This document shows, piece after piece, positions 54,040 through 63,483 of a stretch of DNA of 64,000 nucleotides. This stretch comes from Marinobacter sp. LQ44 (GTDB taxonomy: Bacteria > Pseudomonadota > Gammaproteobacteria > Pseudomonadales > Oleiphilaceae), in contig NZ_CP014754.1 of assembly GCF_001447155.2 (NCBI RefSeq), positions 1,116,001 to 1,180,000 on the forward strand, read 5' to 3'. The position numbers and the translations under genes are program-made. The notes under the pieces are model-generated. The model searched no databases. It saw only the letters and a list, made by a program, of their open reading frames with translations, and had not been told where the DNA came from. Each line of letters opens with the position of its first letter. Positions within the stretch are counted from its first letter, which is position 1.

Positions 54040-55417
54040 TTGCCGGTCCCGTTTCGGTTTCCAACCAGCGATACAGTGTTCGCCGGTTGATACCCAGAAT
54101 CTGAGCAGCCCGGCGCTTGTTACCATCCACCGCCGCCATGACCCGGCGCACATAGTCCTGCTGTAAGGCCTCCAGCGTCGGCCACTCTGACAGGTTCACC
54201 GACCCCGGTGCCGCCAGCGGCTGGGGCGAGGCCCCCTGACGTTTTCGGATGCGCTCCGGCAAATGCTCAGGCTGTATAGTATCGCCCTCGCAGAAGGTGA
54301 CCGCCCGCTCAATGGCGCTGGACAGTTCCCTGACGTTACCGGGGAACGGATAGTCCCGCAGCACCCGCAGGGTCACATCACTGAGTTTGATAAACCCCCG
54401 GTTGTGGCCGCGGCAGGCCTCCTTGAGGAAATGCATCGCCAGCAGCTCAACATCTTCGCCCCGTTCCCGGAGTGGCGGAATACTCAGCGTCAGGGTTTCC
54501 AGGCGATAGTACAGATCTTCCCGGAACTCTCCCTGTTCCACCGCTTTCATCAGATCAACGTGGGTGGCGGCGAGAATCCGCACATCCACGGTTTCTTCAT
54601 GATCAGAGCCCACCGGCTTGATGGAGCCTTCCTGAAGCACCCGGAGCAGCTTGGCCTGCAGCGCCAGGGGCATCTCACCAATCTCGTCCAGCAACAGGGT
54701 GCCGCCGCTGGCTTCCGCAAACAGCCCCTTGCGCCCCTGTCTGGCGCCGGTAAACGCGCCGGCTTCATGGCCAAAGAATTCACTTTCCATCAGGTCCGGC
54801 GGAATGCCCGCGCAGTTTACGGCCAGAAACGCCTGCCCGGCCCGATCACTCTGCTGATGAACCGCCCGGGCCACCAGTTCCTTGCCGGTCCCGCTTTCAC
54901 CGTTGATCAATACCGCCGCCTGGCTGCGAGCCACCTGGCGGATTTCGGTGCGCAAGCGCGCCATGGCGGAACTGTCTCCCACCAGGCCCAGGTTATCTCC
55001 GCCATTCTGGCTCGCCTGAATCTCCGCCAACTGCCGGTTGATGTCCGCCTGGGCCAACAGCCGCTTTATCTTGAGCCTCAGGTGATCGGTCGACAACGGC
55101 TTGGTCAGAAAATCGTCAGCACCCGCTTTCAGTGCATCCACCGCCTGATCGACCGTGCCAAAGGCGGTAATCACGATAAACGGAATGCCCGGGTGCTCTG
55201 CCTGCTGAAACGACAGCACCTGCAGGCCGTCGCCATCCGGCAATCGCAGGTCGGAGACAATCAGGCTTGGCCGCTGGCCCCGCAGTTGCTGCCGGGCCTC
55301 ATCAACGGTCCCGGCCCGGAGCATGGCGTAGCCGTCCATCTCCAGCTCTTCGGCCAGCAACTGGCCCAGGCTCTGGTCATCCTCAACCAGTAATATGGTC
55401 GCTACCGAATCACTCAT
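54032..55417 (-). CDS. Sigma-54-dependent response regulator (NtrC family)
   Basis: A 461-residue regulator with REC (about 1-120, phosphoacceptor in SDLRLPDG), AAA+ (about 140-370) and a Fis-type HTH at the C-terminus ([16 protein letters not shown]). The AAA+ domain has Walker A GESGTGKE and the GAFTGA loop that contacts sigma-54, so it activates sigma-54 promoters. I start at the ATG at 55417, which overlaps the kinase stop in an ATGA junction. The nearest sigma-54-type promoter is at 57021, ahead of the DUF4168 gene. Confidence 0.93.
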   Translation of the reverse strand: MSDSVATILLVEDDQSLGQLLAEELEMDGYAMLRAGTVDEARQQLRGQRPSLIVSDLRLPDGDGLQVLSFQQAEHPGIPFIVITAFGTVDQAVDALKAGADDFLTKPLSTDHLRLKIKRLLAQADINRQLAEIQASQNGGDNLGLVGDSSAMARLRTEIRQVARSQAAVLINGESGTGKELVARAVHQQSDRAGQAFLAVNCAGIPPDLMESEFFGHEAGAFTGARQGRKGLFAEASGGTLLLDEIGEMPLALQAKLLRVLQEGSIKPVGSDHEETVDVRILAATHVDLMKAVEQGEFREDLYYRLETLTLSIPPLRERGEDVELLAMHFLKEACRGHNRGFIKLSDVTLRVLRDYPFPGNVRELSSAIERAVTFCEGDTIQPEHLPERIRKRQGASPQPLAAPGSVNLSEWPTLEALQQDYVRRVMAAVDGNKRRAAQILGINRRTLYRWLETETGPAND

Positions 55418-56886
55418 ACGCCAGCCTCCCTGGGAAAATACAGACTCATTCGACACCCGCCCAGACTGCTTTCTTCCACACCTACGCGACCTCCATGCTC
55501 CTTCATGACACTGCTCACAACCGCCAGCCCAAGGCCAGTCCCTTCGCCGGCGGGGCGGGTACTGTAGAAGGGCTCGAAGATCCTGTCCCGGTCCTCAGGC
55601 GCGATGCCCGGGCCGTCATCCTCTACCCGGATTTCCCAGCAATCACTGGACTGGTGAGCCGTCACCCTGAGCCGGCTGCGGGCGGACTGACAGCCATTTC
55701 GGATCACGTTCAGACACGCCAGACCAGCCCGCAGCGGCTCGGCCCGGGTAGGCATAGGTTGATCAAAGCCATCGGTTTCCAGCCGACAATGGCTGCAACG
55801 TTCATCTTCGGAGGCGCGGGCCATAACGTCTCGCAGAACATCAGACAGGTCCAGTGGCCGCCTGGAGTCAGGCACATGGCGGAAACAGTCCAGCAGCTGC
55901 TGAATGATAGTGGTCATCCGCTGCACCTGGTGCTCGATATCCGTAAGGTGCCGCTGTTGATCGTCCGGCAGCCCGGCCCTGGCGAGTATCCGGGCACGGC
56001 CCTGAATCACATTCAGCGGCGCCCCCAACTCATGGGCCACCCCGCCGGCAACGCGGCCGATCATGGCCACCTTCTCCTGATACTCCAGTTGTTCCGCCAG
56101 CGCTCTTTCCCGGGCGATCCGGTCTTCGATCTCCGCCTCGGCATCGCCCATGCGCCGGCCCATATCCCGAATACCCCGGTGAATCTGTCGCAACTCCCGC
56201 GGCCCTGCCGCAGGGGTCGCCAGAAACCAACGGCCAGGCGCCAATTTATCCATGTTCTCCATCAATCCATTCACGTGGCGCCCCACAGTACGGTAATGCC
56301 CCAGAACCACCACCAGGATGATGGTCACCGCGAGCACAGACCAGATACCCACCGCCCACCAGCGGCTTGATGCCACCAGGTCGTGGAAGTCACTGCGCTG
56401 TCTGGTCACCTGTAGCAGCCCCTGAATACGGCCGTCTTCGCCGACCAGCGGCGTGAACTGCGAAAACACCGATTCGCCATCCACCCGCCGGAAAGCACCA
56501 CCCAGCTCGCCACTGGCGATCACCCGCTCGGCACTCACGCTGTTGGTGACGTCAGAATCCGCCACCCCAAGGCTGGCCACCCGGTTACCTTCTTCATCAA
56601 ACACAGACGCCCCGGAAATGCGGCCAATCTGGAAGATGGACTTGAGGGATTCCCCAAGCACCAGTTCATCTTTCTCCACCAGGGCATTGGACAGCGGGCC
56701 GCTGACCGCCCTGGCAACCAGCTCAAGGTCTTCACGAAGGCGTTCATTCAATGCTTTTTCAACCGCGCCCAGGCCGATGTATATCGCAATACCGCTGAAC
56801 AGCAGCAGCGGAACCACGATGCTCAGAACCAGCGTCAGCTGCAACGAACGAAACAGGTCACCAATTCGGCGGCCAAGGGAAGCCAT
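55414..56886 (-). CDS. Sensor histidine kinase, partner of the sigma-54 regulator
   Basis: A 490-residue membrane kinase. TM1 lies at about 16-38, a periplasmic Cache-like sensor at about 40-175 and TM2 at about 177-197. A linker with a HAMP-like character leads to the His in [14 protein letters not shown] (about residue 285) and the HATPase motifs with [19 protein letters not shown] and [11 protein letters not shown]. It should phosphorylate the response regulator whose gene starts within its stop codon. The signal is not known. The divergent gene is DUF4168. Confidence 0.93.
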   Translation of the reverse strand: MASLGRRIGDLFRSLQLTLVLSIVVPLLLFSGIAIYIGLGAVEKALNERLREDLELVARAVSGPLSNALVEKDELVLGESLKSIFQIGRISGASVFDEEGNRVASLGVADSDVTNSVSAERVIASGELGGAFRRVDGESVFSQFTPLVGEDGRIQGLLQVTRQRSDFHDLVASSRWWAVGIWSVLAVTIILVVVLGHYRTVGRHVNGLMENMDKLAPGRWFLATPAAGPRELRQIHRGIRDMGRRMGDAEAEIEDRIARERALAEQLEYQEKVAMIGRVAGGVAHELGAPLNVIQGRARILARAGLPDDQQRHLTDIEHQVQRMTTIIQQLLDCFRHVPDSRRPLDLSDVLRDVMARASEDERCSHCRLETDGFDQPMPTRAEPLRAGLACLNVIRNGCQSARSRLRVTAHQSSDCWEIRVEDDGPGIAPEDRDRIFEPFYSTRPAGEGTGLGLAVVSSVMKEHGGRVGVEESSLGGCRMSLYFPREAGV

Positions 56887-56920
56887 GAGCGATTCCTATG
56901 TAGAAGTGTCACAGCATTTG

Positions 56921-56934
56921 TGCCACATGTGGCA
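56921..56934. promoter_or_regulatory. Palindromic candidate upstream activator site
   Basis: The 14-bp perfect palindrome TGCCACATGTGGCA, with another half-site CGCCACAA shortly after, lies between the kinase gene and the sigma-54-type promoter about 90-100 bp downstream. That distance is typical of NtrC-type binding sites. The regulator at 54032 is the obvious candidate to bind it. Confidence 0.6.
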
Positions 56935-57020
56935 TTTCGCCACAACCAGAATTACCCGAACGTAATGCCAAAATAAATATAACCAACTGTTTTTATTGAT
57001 CTTAATGCCATTTTGAAAAG

Positions 57021-57036
57021 TTGGCACAGCACTTGT
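57021..57036 (+). promoter_or_regulatory. Sigma-54-type promoter of the DUF4168 gene
   Basis: TTGGCAC-AGCAC-TTGT matches the sigma-54 -24/-12 consensus (TGGCAC-N5-TTGC), with the -12 C replaced by T. The expected start site is near 57047, giving a leader of about 60 nt before the ATG at 57107. An AT-rich stretch lies between it and the palindrome. Confidence 0.65.
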
Positions 57037-57106
57037 TATGTCTTTGGCGTGTTTCACAAATCGGCGGAACGTCTTAATGACCCGCCAAACCTCAAGGAGC
57101 TTGTTT

Positions 57107-57487
57107 ATGAATAAACTGCTGATTTCCATTACCGCTTCCCTGGCCATGCTCGCGGCTGCACCTGCCATTGCCCAGCAAGATGCCCAGCAAGGCGCTGAAT
57201 ACGCAGACCCAGCGGCTCAGAATGCTCAGGATGCCAACTACAGCGATTCCGAGCTGCAGCAGTTCGTGGAAGCACAATCCGGCGTCATGGAAGTTCGTGA
57301 GGACTACATTGCCAAGATTGAAGCGGCTGATTCCCAGCAAGAGGCCCAGGAACTGCAAATGGAAGCCAACGACAAAATGGTGGGCGTGATCGAGGAAGTC
57401 GGTATGGATATTCCGACCTATAACGCCATCGCGACGGCTTACAGCAGCAACCCGGAAGTACGTAACCGCGTTGACTCCATGATGTAA
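57107..57487 (+). CDS. Secreted DUF4168-domain protein
   Basis: A 126-residue protein. I start at the ATG at 57107 with AAGGAG eight bases upstream. The signal peptide ends near APAIA-QQ (about residue 22), so the protein is periplasmic or secreted. The mature part is helical and matches DUF4168 (YSDSELQQFVEAQ, then DYIAKIEAADSQQ and ISS-type ends). Function is unknown. Its promoter carries a sigma-54 signature and an upstream palindrome, and the divergent kinase/regulator pair is the likely controller. A terminator follows. Confidence 0.85.
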   Translation: MNKLLISITASLAMLAAAPAIAQQDAQQGAEYADPAAQNAQDANYSDSELQQFVEAQSGVMEVREDYIAKIEAADSQQEAQELQMEANDKMVGVIEEVGMDIPTYNAIATAYSSNPEVRNRVDSMM

Positions 57488-57516
57488 ACGAACCCTGCAA
57501 ACCGGTTCGTCCCTCA

Positions 57517-57541
57517 GCCCCGCACCAGGCGGGGCTTTTTA
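57517..57541 (+). terminator. Terminator after the DUF4168 gene
   Basis: A 7-bp GC stem (57517-57523 and 57529-57535), a 5-nt loop and at least six T, 29 bp after the stop. Confidence 0.85.
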
Positions 57542-57658
57542 TTTCCTGCCCTGTAATATTGCCCCTCTCCGGATCTGCCTACCGGGCTATCTTGTGGTAC
57601 CTTTTCCGTCAGGAGAAACCAACAGCTTTTCATCTTTCCGGACCGGAGTCCGCCCGCT

Positions 57659-58714
57659 ATGATCAAAAACCACGTCCGCCACTGGCTGGCACTGGCAGCC
57701 TGCACCGCGATGCTTTCCGGATGTTCCGACGCCCCTTCACCCGGCGACCAAAGCAGCCAGCAAACCATCTCGGAGAAATACCCGATTACCTGGCGTTTTG
57801 CCCTGGAAGAGATTGAAGGCAGCGTGCAGCATCAGTACGCAGAAGCATTCCGCGCCCATATTGAGGATATTTCGGACGGCCTTATTGAGGTGGACGTCTT
57901 TCCTTACGGGTCTCTGGGTACCTCCACGCAGCTCACCGAACTGGCCCGCAATGGCTCGGTGAACCTGGCCTTTGCCTCGCCCGGGCACCTGGCCGACACG
58001 GTTCCGGAAGCCGGCATTTTCAACCTGCACTTTCTTATACCCGAGCAACCGGAAGCCGCGCGGCAGTTGCTGGAAGATCCGGAGTTGATCTCACAGTTCC
58101 AGCAGCCCTACCAGCAAACCGGCCTGCAATTACTGGGCTTTATTTCGGAAGGCTGGATGACCTGGACCGCCAATCAGCCCCTGCGCTCGCCAGACGACTT
58201 CCAGGGCCTGCGCATCCGTACGATGACGTCAGACATGGCTGCCGAGGCTTACCGTGCGTACGGGGCGGAGCCGGTTCAGACGCCCTATTCCCAAGTCTAC
58301 AGTGACCTTCAGCTACGCAAGATCGACGGCCAGACCAACCCGGTGTTTGCCATTGAGGAAATGGATTTCCATGAAGTGCAGACCACCCTCACCATGGCAC
58401 AGGCGTCCTATTTTGTCGCCTCGATCGTGTCTAATCAGCAGTGGTACAACAACCTGCCCGAACAGGAACGCACCTGGCTGAACGAGGCGGTGCGGGATCT
58501 GGCGGAGTTCGCCTGGGACAGCCAGGAAGCCCTTAATCAGCAGCGACTGGAGCGCATGGTGGAAACCGGCGGAATTCAGGTAATCCGGCTTAACCAGGAG
58601 GAGCGGGAACGATTCCGGCAAGCCAGCCTGCCGGTACGGGACAAATACCTTGAACAGACCGGTGAAACCGGCCGGGCCCTGCTGGAATTTGTGGACGAAT
58701 GGACGCAGCCCTAG
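57659..58714 (+). CDS. TRAP transporter DctP-type binding protein, lipoprotein, orphan
   Basis: A 351-residue DctP-family protein. The lipobox ends LSGC (about residue 22), so it is a lipoprotein rather than a free periplasmic protein. The conserved substrate arginine lies in GLRIRTM, followed by PYSQVYSDLQLRKIDGQTNP. No DctQ or DctM gene is adjacent; the neighbours are DUF4168 and mscS. The only other TRAP permease in the window (22313) has its own binding protein. It might serve a permease elsewhere or act as a sensor lipoprotein. Confidence 0.87.
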   Translation: MIKNHVRHWLALAACTAMLSGCSDAPSPGDQSSQQTISEKYPITWRFALEEIEGSVQHQYAEAFRAHIEDISDGLIEVDVFPYGSLGTSTQLTELARNGSVNLAFASPGHLADTVPEAGIFNLHFLIPEQPEAARQLLEDPELISQFQQPYQQTGLQLLGFISEGWMTWTANQPLRSPDDFQGLRIRTMTSDMAAEAYRAYGAEPVQTPYSQVYSDLQLRKIDGQTNPVFAIEEMDFHEVQTTLTMAQASYFVASIVSNQQWYNNLPEQERTWLNEAVRDLAEFAWDSQEALNQQRLERMVETGGIQVIRLNQEERERFRQASLPVRDKYLEQTGETGRALLEFVDEWTQP

Positions 58715-58722
58715 GCTGCGTC
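58702..58722. terminator. Hairpin over the convergent DctP and mscS stops
   Basis: A 9-bp perfect stem (58702-58710 and 58714-58722) with a 3-nt loop, covering the overlapping stop codons of both genes. It has no T-run, so terminator function is uncertain. Confidence 0.45.
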
Positions 58723-59514
58723 TGTCACCCGTTTTGATACCATCCGAACGCCTTCCCGGGCACAGACATCGGCCGCCCTTGCGGTCAGGTCCGAGATAAA
58801 CCGGCTCTGCTCCCTGGGCTCCAATGGGTAGGCCTTGAGGCGATAGCGCATGGCGTCGTCAGTGGCGGAAACGGTCACAATCACCGGCTGATAGGTTTTG
58901 GTCAATGGGCAGGTAAACACCACGTCCCGAAACAGCTGCTGCATCCGCGCCACGTTGTGGTTTGGGTCCAGGTGCAGCTCGGCCACACACATCAGGTTGT
59001 CGGTGCCGTCATTGCCGTTCGCCAGCAGGGTATTCCACAACAGGCTGTGGGGAATCACGATCACGGTGTCATCCAGGGTGACAATCTCCGCTGCCCTAGT
59101 ACCGATCGACCTCACCTCACCGTACCGACCGTTCACCTCAATCCAGTCCCCCGGGCGATAAGGCATCTCATAGAGGGTCACAATGCCCGCGATCAGACTG
59201 TTGGCGTAATCCTTGAAGGCAAACCCCAGCGCCAGGCCCAGGGCCCCGAAAATTGCCACCATGTTCTCAAAAGACGGCTCCACCAGGATGGGCACCACCG
59301 TCACAATGGTCAGCACAATAATCAGTAACCGCAGAAGCGGTACTGACGCCAGCAGGTAAAGCCTGAGTTTGCCCCCGAGCTTCCCCGCGAGGGCCGGGAG
59401 CAGCTTTTGCACCAGCATGATCACTAAAGATGCCAGTATCACCACCATCAATGCATTCAGCAACGCGTCAGTAGTGATCGAAGCAAATGTCTCCCTGAAA
59501 CCGAAATCGCCCAT
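58711..59514 (-). CDS. MscS-family mechanosensitive channel
   Basis: A 267-residue small-conductance channel of normal MscS length. Three membrane helices precede the pore region, whose Ala/Gly-rich helix reads ALGLALGFAFKDYANSL. A beta-domain with RPGDWIEVNGRYGEV and a cytoplasmic C-terminal domain follow. It should release osmolytes on hypo-osmotic shock. It converges on dctP with overlapping stop codons. An unknown protein gene is 9 bp upstream on the same strand. Confidence 0.92.
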   Translation of the reverse strand: MGDFGFRETFASITTDALLNALMVVILASLVIMLVQKLLPALAGKLGGKLRLYLLASVPLLRLLIIVLTIVTVVPILVEPSFENMVAIFGALGLALGFAFKDYANSLIAGIVTLYEMPYRPGDWIEVNGRYGEVRSIGTRAAEIVTLDDTVIVIPHSLLWNTLLANGNDGTDNLMCVAELHLDPNHNVARMQQLFRDVVFTCPLTKTYQPVIVTVSATDDAMRYRLKAYPLEPREQSRFISDLTARAADVCAREGVRMVSKRVTDAA

Positions 59515-59523
59515 CGAGATCTC

Positions 59524-60735
59524 CTAGAAACCATCCACGGGATAGCCCCGGGCCTGAAGGTTCTTGCGAACGGCGGAGTACCCCAGTGGGGTGACCCGAT
59601 ACACATCCGATTCAGGTGCTCGGCCAACCAGCTCGGACCGGATTAGCCGGTCCAGAGTCAAGGCAATATCCTGTTTCTGTAGCCCGGTCACCAATGCCAC
59701 CTGCTCGGTATCAAGGCCGTCGTGCAACAACAAGGCATGCAGAATGTGGCTCGGCTGTCGCCCGGCACTCGCAGGCACCGAGGGCAGGCTGATCTGATCC
59801 AGCGGAGCAACCCAGCACCGACGCCCGGCCAGCCGGACAACTTCCTTGCCCGAGTCTTCATCGTCTTTCTCAGGCCGGGCCCGCAAGGTACGTTGCCAGA
59901 TGGCGAGCGCAACGCCCCGGTTGCCCCGAGCAAGGGTTGCCAGGTCTTGGTTAAAGCTGCTGTATTTCAGGTCAGAGTCCTGCCCGGGTGCCGGCAGAAC
60001 ATACAACCCATCGCGGGTCATTCTGGCAGTAACCTGCTGCTCTCCCTGGCCGGACGCCAGGTAATCCAGCCACCGGGTCAATTGCTCACCAGTCAGCGGC
60101 GCCAGGGTGTAAGGTGCCAGGCTGAGCTCCGGTGAATACTGGCGCCAGAACTGCCAGCACCAGCTGGAACAGCCAACCATGCCATTACCGGCATGGTCCA
60201 GCGCGATGCGAGCGAAGAGTTCCCGAAGCAGATTCAGCCCGCCCGGATGCCTGAGCCAGAAATCCGCAAGTTCCGGAATCACCCAGTCGCCGCCGGACAG
60301 TTGTTCATCCCACCAGGCGCCAGCGTCCTGCTCTGTCATCAACAGGTTATCCGGAGGTGTCAGCACTCTCCGGGACAGGCAGCGCAGGGCTTCCTTCACC
60401 CCGGAAAACGGAGGCGCCACCACAAAGTTCACCTCACGATGGCTGGCTCCGTCACGGTGTAGCTGATCGAACTGGTCCACCAATACCTGCGCCAGCAATG
60501 CGGCATCCGGTTCCGGTGCAAATTCCTTCAGCCGATCCCCAGACAGCATCGGCAGATCATCCAGGCTCTGGAATGCCTGCTCCTCCGGGCTGATACCGGC
60601 TCTCAACTGGTCAAGAATGTCCCGAAAGGCGCCGCGGATGGTTTTCTGAACCGAGGTCTCAGGGGTTTTCCATTGGTCCAGCGCAATCAGTCCGCCAGGC
60701 AGATACGGGTGGTCTTCTACAACGTCATTCGCCAA
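59524..60735 (-). CDS. Conserved unknown protein with C-terminal winged-helix-like region
   Basis: A 403-residue soluble protein that I do not recognise. No classical Walker A is visible; VVAPPFSGVKEALRCL occupies the place one might expect for it, and the overall order (core, FNQDLATLARGNRGVALAIW, then a helical end) is reminiscent of degenerate STAND/AAA-type ATPases. The last 75 residues (LHALLLHDGLDTEQVALVTG; then SDVYRVTPLGYSAVRKNL) look like a winged helix. It is cotranscribed 9 bp before mscS and follows rlmJ by 18 bp, so it may be a partner of the channel. Confidence 0.6.
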   Translation of the reverse strand: MANDVVEDHPYLPGGLIALDQWKTPETSVQKTIRGAFRDILDQLRAGISPEEQAFQSLDDLPMLSGDRLKEFAPEPDAALLAQVLVDQFDQLHRDGASHREVNFVVAPPFSGVKEALRCLSRRVLTPPDNLLMTEQDAGAWWDEQLSGGDWVIPELADFWLRHPGGLNLLRELFARIALDHAGNGMVGCSSWCWQFWRQYSPELSLAPYTLAPLTGEQLTRWLDYLASGQGEQQVTARMTRDGLYVLPAPGQDSDLKYSSFNQDLATLARGNRGVALAIWQRTLRARPEKDDEDSGKEVVRLAGRRCWVAPLDQISLPSVPASAGRQPSHILHALLLHDGLDTEQVALVTGLQKQDIALTLDRLIRSELVGRAPESDVYRVTPLGYSAVRKNLQARGYPVDGF

Positions 60736-60753
60736 TGCGATACTCCCGCCAGA

Positions 60754-61593
60754 TTATTCCGGAACCAGCCAGCTCAGGGACTGAGATAAGCCAAGCCCTG
60801 CGTCGCCCTGCACATCATCCATCATAGCCACGAAGCGTTGTTCAAAGCCCCAGGGCGGATTCACCACCAACAAACCTGAACCGACCATGCCGCGCTCCGG
60901 CGGTTGATCCAGCCGCACCTCATGGCGCAGGATCTTGCGCACGTCGCCTTTTTCCAGCTCGCTAATCAGGCGCTGCTCCAATCCGCTGGTCAGGATGGGA
61001 TACCAGATAAGATAGACCCCGTGACGGCATTTTTTCCATGCCTTGTGCAAAGTATCCGAAACCTGCTGGTAATCGTCTTTGATCTCATAGGAGGGATCGA
61101 TCAGGGTCAGCAGTCTTGGCTGGGGCGGCGGCAACTGTCGGACCAGTCCTGCCAGTCCATCCTGCTGCAGCACCCGGACACCGGCATCACGAGCCCAGAT
61201 TTCCAGGGCTCGCCCCTCGGACGGGTGCAGTTCAAAGGCCGTCACGGAATCACCAGGGCGGGCAAATTCCGCAAACCAGGCGGGAGAACCGGGATAATGG
61301 GCCAGGGTTTCACCAGCACCATTATGACGTGCCAACACCTCCAGCATCGGGCGCCAGTCCATTGACGCCAGCCTCTGGCGCATGGCCCACAATCGCTGGA
61401 TACCGCTGTCGGCCTCCGCCGTTTTCCTGGCCCGGTCGCTGGCCAGATCGTACATCGCACTGCCGGCGTGGGTATCAAAACAGGCAATCGGGGTCTTTTT
61501 CGCCTGCATCATGGCCAGCGCCAGCGTGAGGGCAGCGTGTTTTTGCACATCGGCAAAGTTGCCAGCGTGAAAGGCGTGAAGGTAACTCAGCAT
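60754..61593 (-). CDS. rlmJ: 23S rRNA (adenine(2030)-N6)-methyltransferase RlmJ
   Basis: A 279-residue N6-adenine methyltransferase of normal length. The family N-terminus MLSYLHAFHAGNFADVQKH and the catalytic motif DPSYEIK (standing for DPPY) identify RlmJ, which methylates A2030 of 23S rRNA. GSPAWFAEFARPGDSVTAFE is the SAM region. It is followed on the same strand by the unknown gene (18 bp) and mscS. Confidence 0.94.
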   Translation of the reverse strand: MLSYLHAFHAGNFADVQKHAALTLALAMMQAKKTPIACFDTHAGSAMYDLASDRARKTAEADSGIQRLWAMRQRLASMDWRPMLEVLARHNGAGETLAHYPGSPAWFAEFARPGDSVTAFELHPSEGRALEIWARDAGVRVLQQDGLAGLVRQLPPPQPRLLTLIDPSYEIKDDYQQVSDTLHKAWKKCRHGVYLIWYPILTSGLEQRLISELEKGDVRKILRHEVRLDQPPERGMVGSGLLVVNPPWGFEQRFVAMMDDVQGDAGLGLSQSLSWLVPE

Positions 61594-61750
61594 AGGGGGC
61601 TCCTGATCTCAGGCGCCCATTAAGCATCACCTGCCGGGCCCAGGCAACCCTGCTGGAAGCCCGCAACGTGGCACTTGCACCCTCCAAGCCGGTGATCAGG
61701 CACCCGGCAACCTGCTATGCTTGCGCTCTTGTGAAATAAGGAGAACAACC

Positions 61751-63064
61751 TTGCCTGGCCAGAGTAACGCCCCCGTTGACCAGCTGTATGCCCTCATCGC
61801 TAACGAAGAAGACGCCAGGGTCTGCAAAGACATTCCCGAGGAGGCCTGTCGGGAGGTACCCAGGAATTTCTTTCTGATTCTTGCGGCCAATGTTTTGACC
61901 AAGCTCGGCGACCTTCTGATCAGCCCGAAAACCGTTCTGGCGTGGATGATGAGCGCCGTCGGCGCCCCTGCCCTGGTGGCCTGGCTGGTGCCGATACGGG
62001 AATCCGGTTCCATGGTGCCTCAAATGGTGATTGCCGCCTGGGTTCGGCGCAAGGCGGTGCGCAAGTGGTTCTGGACACTGGGTAGCTTCGGGCAGTCAGT
62101 CAGCGTGGTTGGTATGGCCGCCAGCGTATGGTTTCTGGAAGGTTATGCTGCCGGCCTGGGCATCATTGCAGGGTTAGTGGTGTTTTCCCTGGCCCGGGGC
62201 TTTTGCTCGGTGGCCATGAAAGACGTTCAGGGCAAGTGCATCCCGAAAACCCGTCGGGGCCGGTTGTCTGGCCTTGCCACCACCATTGGCGGCTCCCTGA
62301 CGGTCGCCATGACCGCTCTGCTGTTCTGGGATCGTGGCGATCCAACCCTCGGGTTCTACAGCCTGCTTCTGCTGCTCGCAGCCGCGCTGTGGATCATCGC
62401 CGGTGTTCTGTTCGCCAGTGTGGAAGAATTCCCCGGTGAAACCGGCGGCGGCAACAATGCCATGACCGAAGCCATTCAGAGTTTGTCGCTGCTGAGAGAC
62501 GATGCGCCCTTTCGCCACTTCGTGGTAACCCGTGCCCTGCTGCTATGCTCGGCCTTGGCGTCGCCCTATTTCGTAGTGCTGGCGCAGAAGCAATCGGATA
62601 TCGGCTGGATGCTTGGGGTGTTTCTGTTGGCCAGTAGCTTGGCCAGCTCGGTCAGTGCCAGTTTCTGGGGCTGGGCGGCAGATACCTCAAGCCGGCGGGT
62701 CATCATACGGGGCGCAGCCATGGCCAGCGCCGTCTGCCTGTTGGTGGGCTTCAGTGCCTTGATCTTCGGGCCGGATGTAGGCGGCGCCTGGTTCTACCCC
62801 GCCGCATTCTTTGTTCTGAGCATCGCCCATGCCGGCGTGCGCCTGGGGCGTAAAACCTACCTGGTGGATATGGCCGGCGGCAACAAACGCACAGACTATA
62901 CCGCCGTCAGCAATACGGTGATCGGGGTTCTGCTGCTGGTAACCGGGGGGATTACCGCCGCGCTTTCGCTGATTTCAGACATCGCGGTGATTATCGTACT
63001 GGGGCTGATGGGCTTTACCGGAATGGTCAGCGCCCTGCGCCTGAAAGAGGTCACTGAAGACTGA
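61751..63064 (+). CDS. MFS-type membrane transporter
   Basis: About 437 residues from the TTG at 61751, which has AAGGAG seven bases upstream; an earlier in-frame TTG (61721) has none. Twelve hydrophobic helices are visible. It lacks an easily named subfamily motif but carries MFS features such as GRLSGLATTIGGSLTV after the first half. The substrate is unknown. It is divergent from rlmJ and converges on a DUF4870-like gene. Confidence 0.82.
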   Translation: MPGQSNAPVDQLYALIANEEDARVCKDIPEEACREVPRNFFLILAANVLTKLGDLLISPKTVLAWMMSAVGAPALVAWLVPIRESGSMVPQMVIAAWVRRKAVRKWFWTLGSFGQSVSVVGMAASVWFLEGYAAGLGIIAGLVVFSLARGFCSVAMKDVQGKCIPKTRRGRLSGLATTIGGSLTVAMTALLFWDRGDPTLGFYSLLLLLAAALWIIAGVLFASVEEFPGETGGGNNAMTEAIQSLSLLRDDAPFRHFVVTRALLLCSALASPYFVVLAQKQSDIGWMLGVFLLASSLASSVSASFWGWAADTSSRRVIIRGAAMASAVCLLVGFSALIFGPDVGGAWFYPAAFFVLSIAHAGVRLGRKTYLVDMAGGNKRTDYTAVSNTVIGVLLLVTGGITAALSLISDIAVIIVLGLMGFTGMVSALRLKEVTED

Positions 63065-63072
63065 GTATCCCG

Positions 63073-63447
63073 TTACTCGGGTGCCTTGCCGTCGTTCAGC
63101 GCCAGGGCGCCTTTAACAATGCGATAAATCACCCAGATGGCCATCCCCAGAAGGATAAACCAGCCAATAATAACCATCAGGGTAATGGTGCCGATCACCA
63201 GCCACAGCAGACCAATCCAGAAGGTGCGGATCTGCCAGCGAAAATGAGGCTCAATCCAGGTGCCACGCACCTCATCCATCTTGACGTAGTTGATGATCAC
63301 CCCGACCAGCGCCGTGATCCCGCCAAGAAAGAAGGCCAGCCCCTGCAAAATATAGACAATAATCGCCAGGTTGCGGGCGGAATCCGCCCCCTGCGGTTTG
63401 TTCTGATCCGATTCAGCGGGAATAAACTCAGGCTCAACCACACTCAA
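63073..63447 (-). CDS. DUF4870-like small membrane protein
   Basis: A 124-residue protein with a soluble N-terminus (about 1-25) and three hydrophobic helices. NLAIIVYILQGLAFFLGGI, VGVIINYVK and HFRWQIRTFWIGLLWLVIG resemble DUF4870 proteins. Function unknown. Its stop is 9 bp from the end of the MFS gene. Confidence 0.8.
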   Translation of the reverse strand: MSVVEPEFIPAESDQNKPQGADSARNLAIIVYILQGLAFFLGGITALVGVIINYVKMDEVRGTWIEPHFRWQIRTFWIGLLWLVIGTITLMVIIGWFILLGMAIWVIYRIVKGALALNDGKAPE

Positions 63448-63483
63448 CTCCTATCAACCAAACCCGCAGCATAGCAGCGAACC

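Noticed and set aside
54263..56370. Plus-strand ORFs of 376 and 367 codons (54263-55393 and 55267-56370)
   Set aside because: They mirror the regulator and kinase genes; no ribosome-binding site or family.
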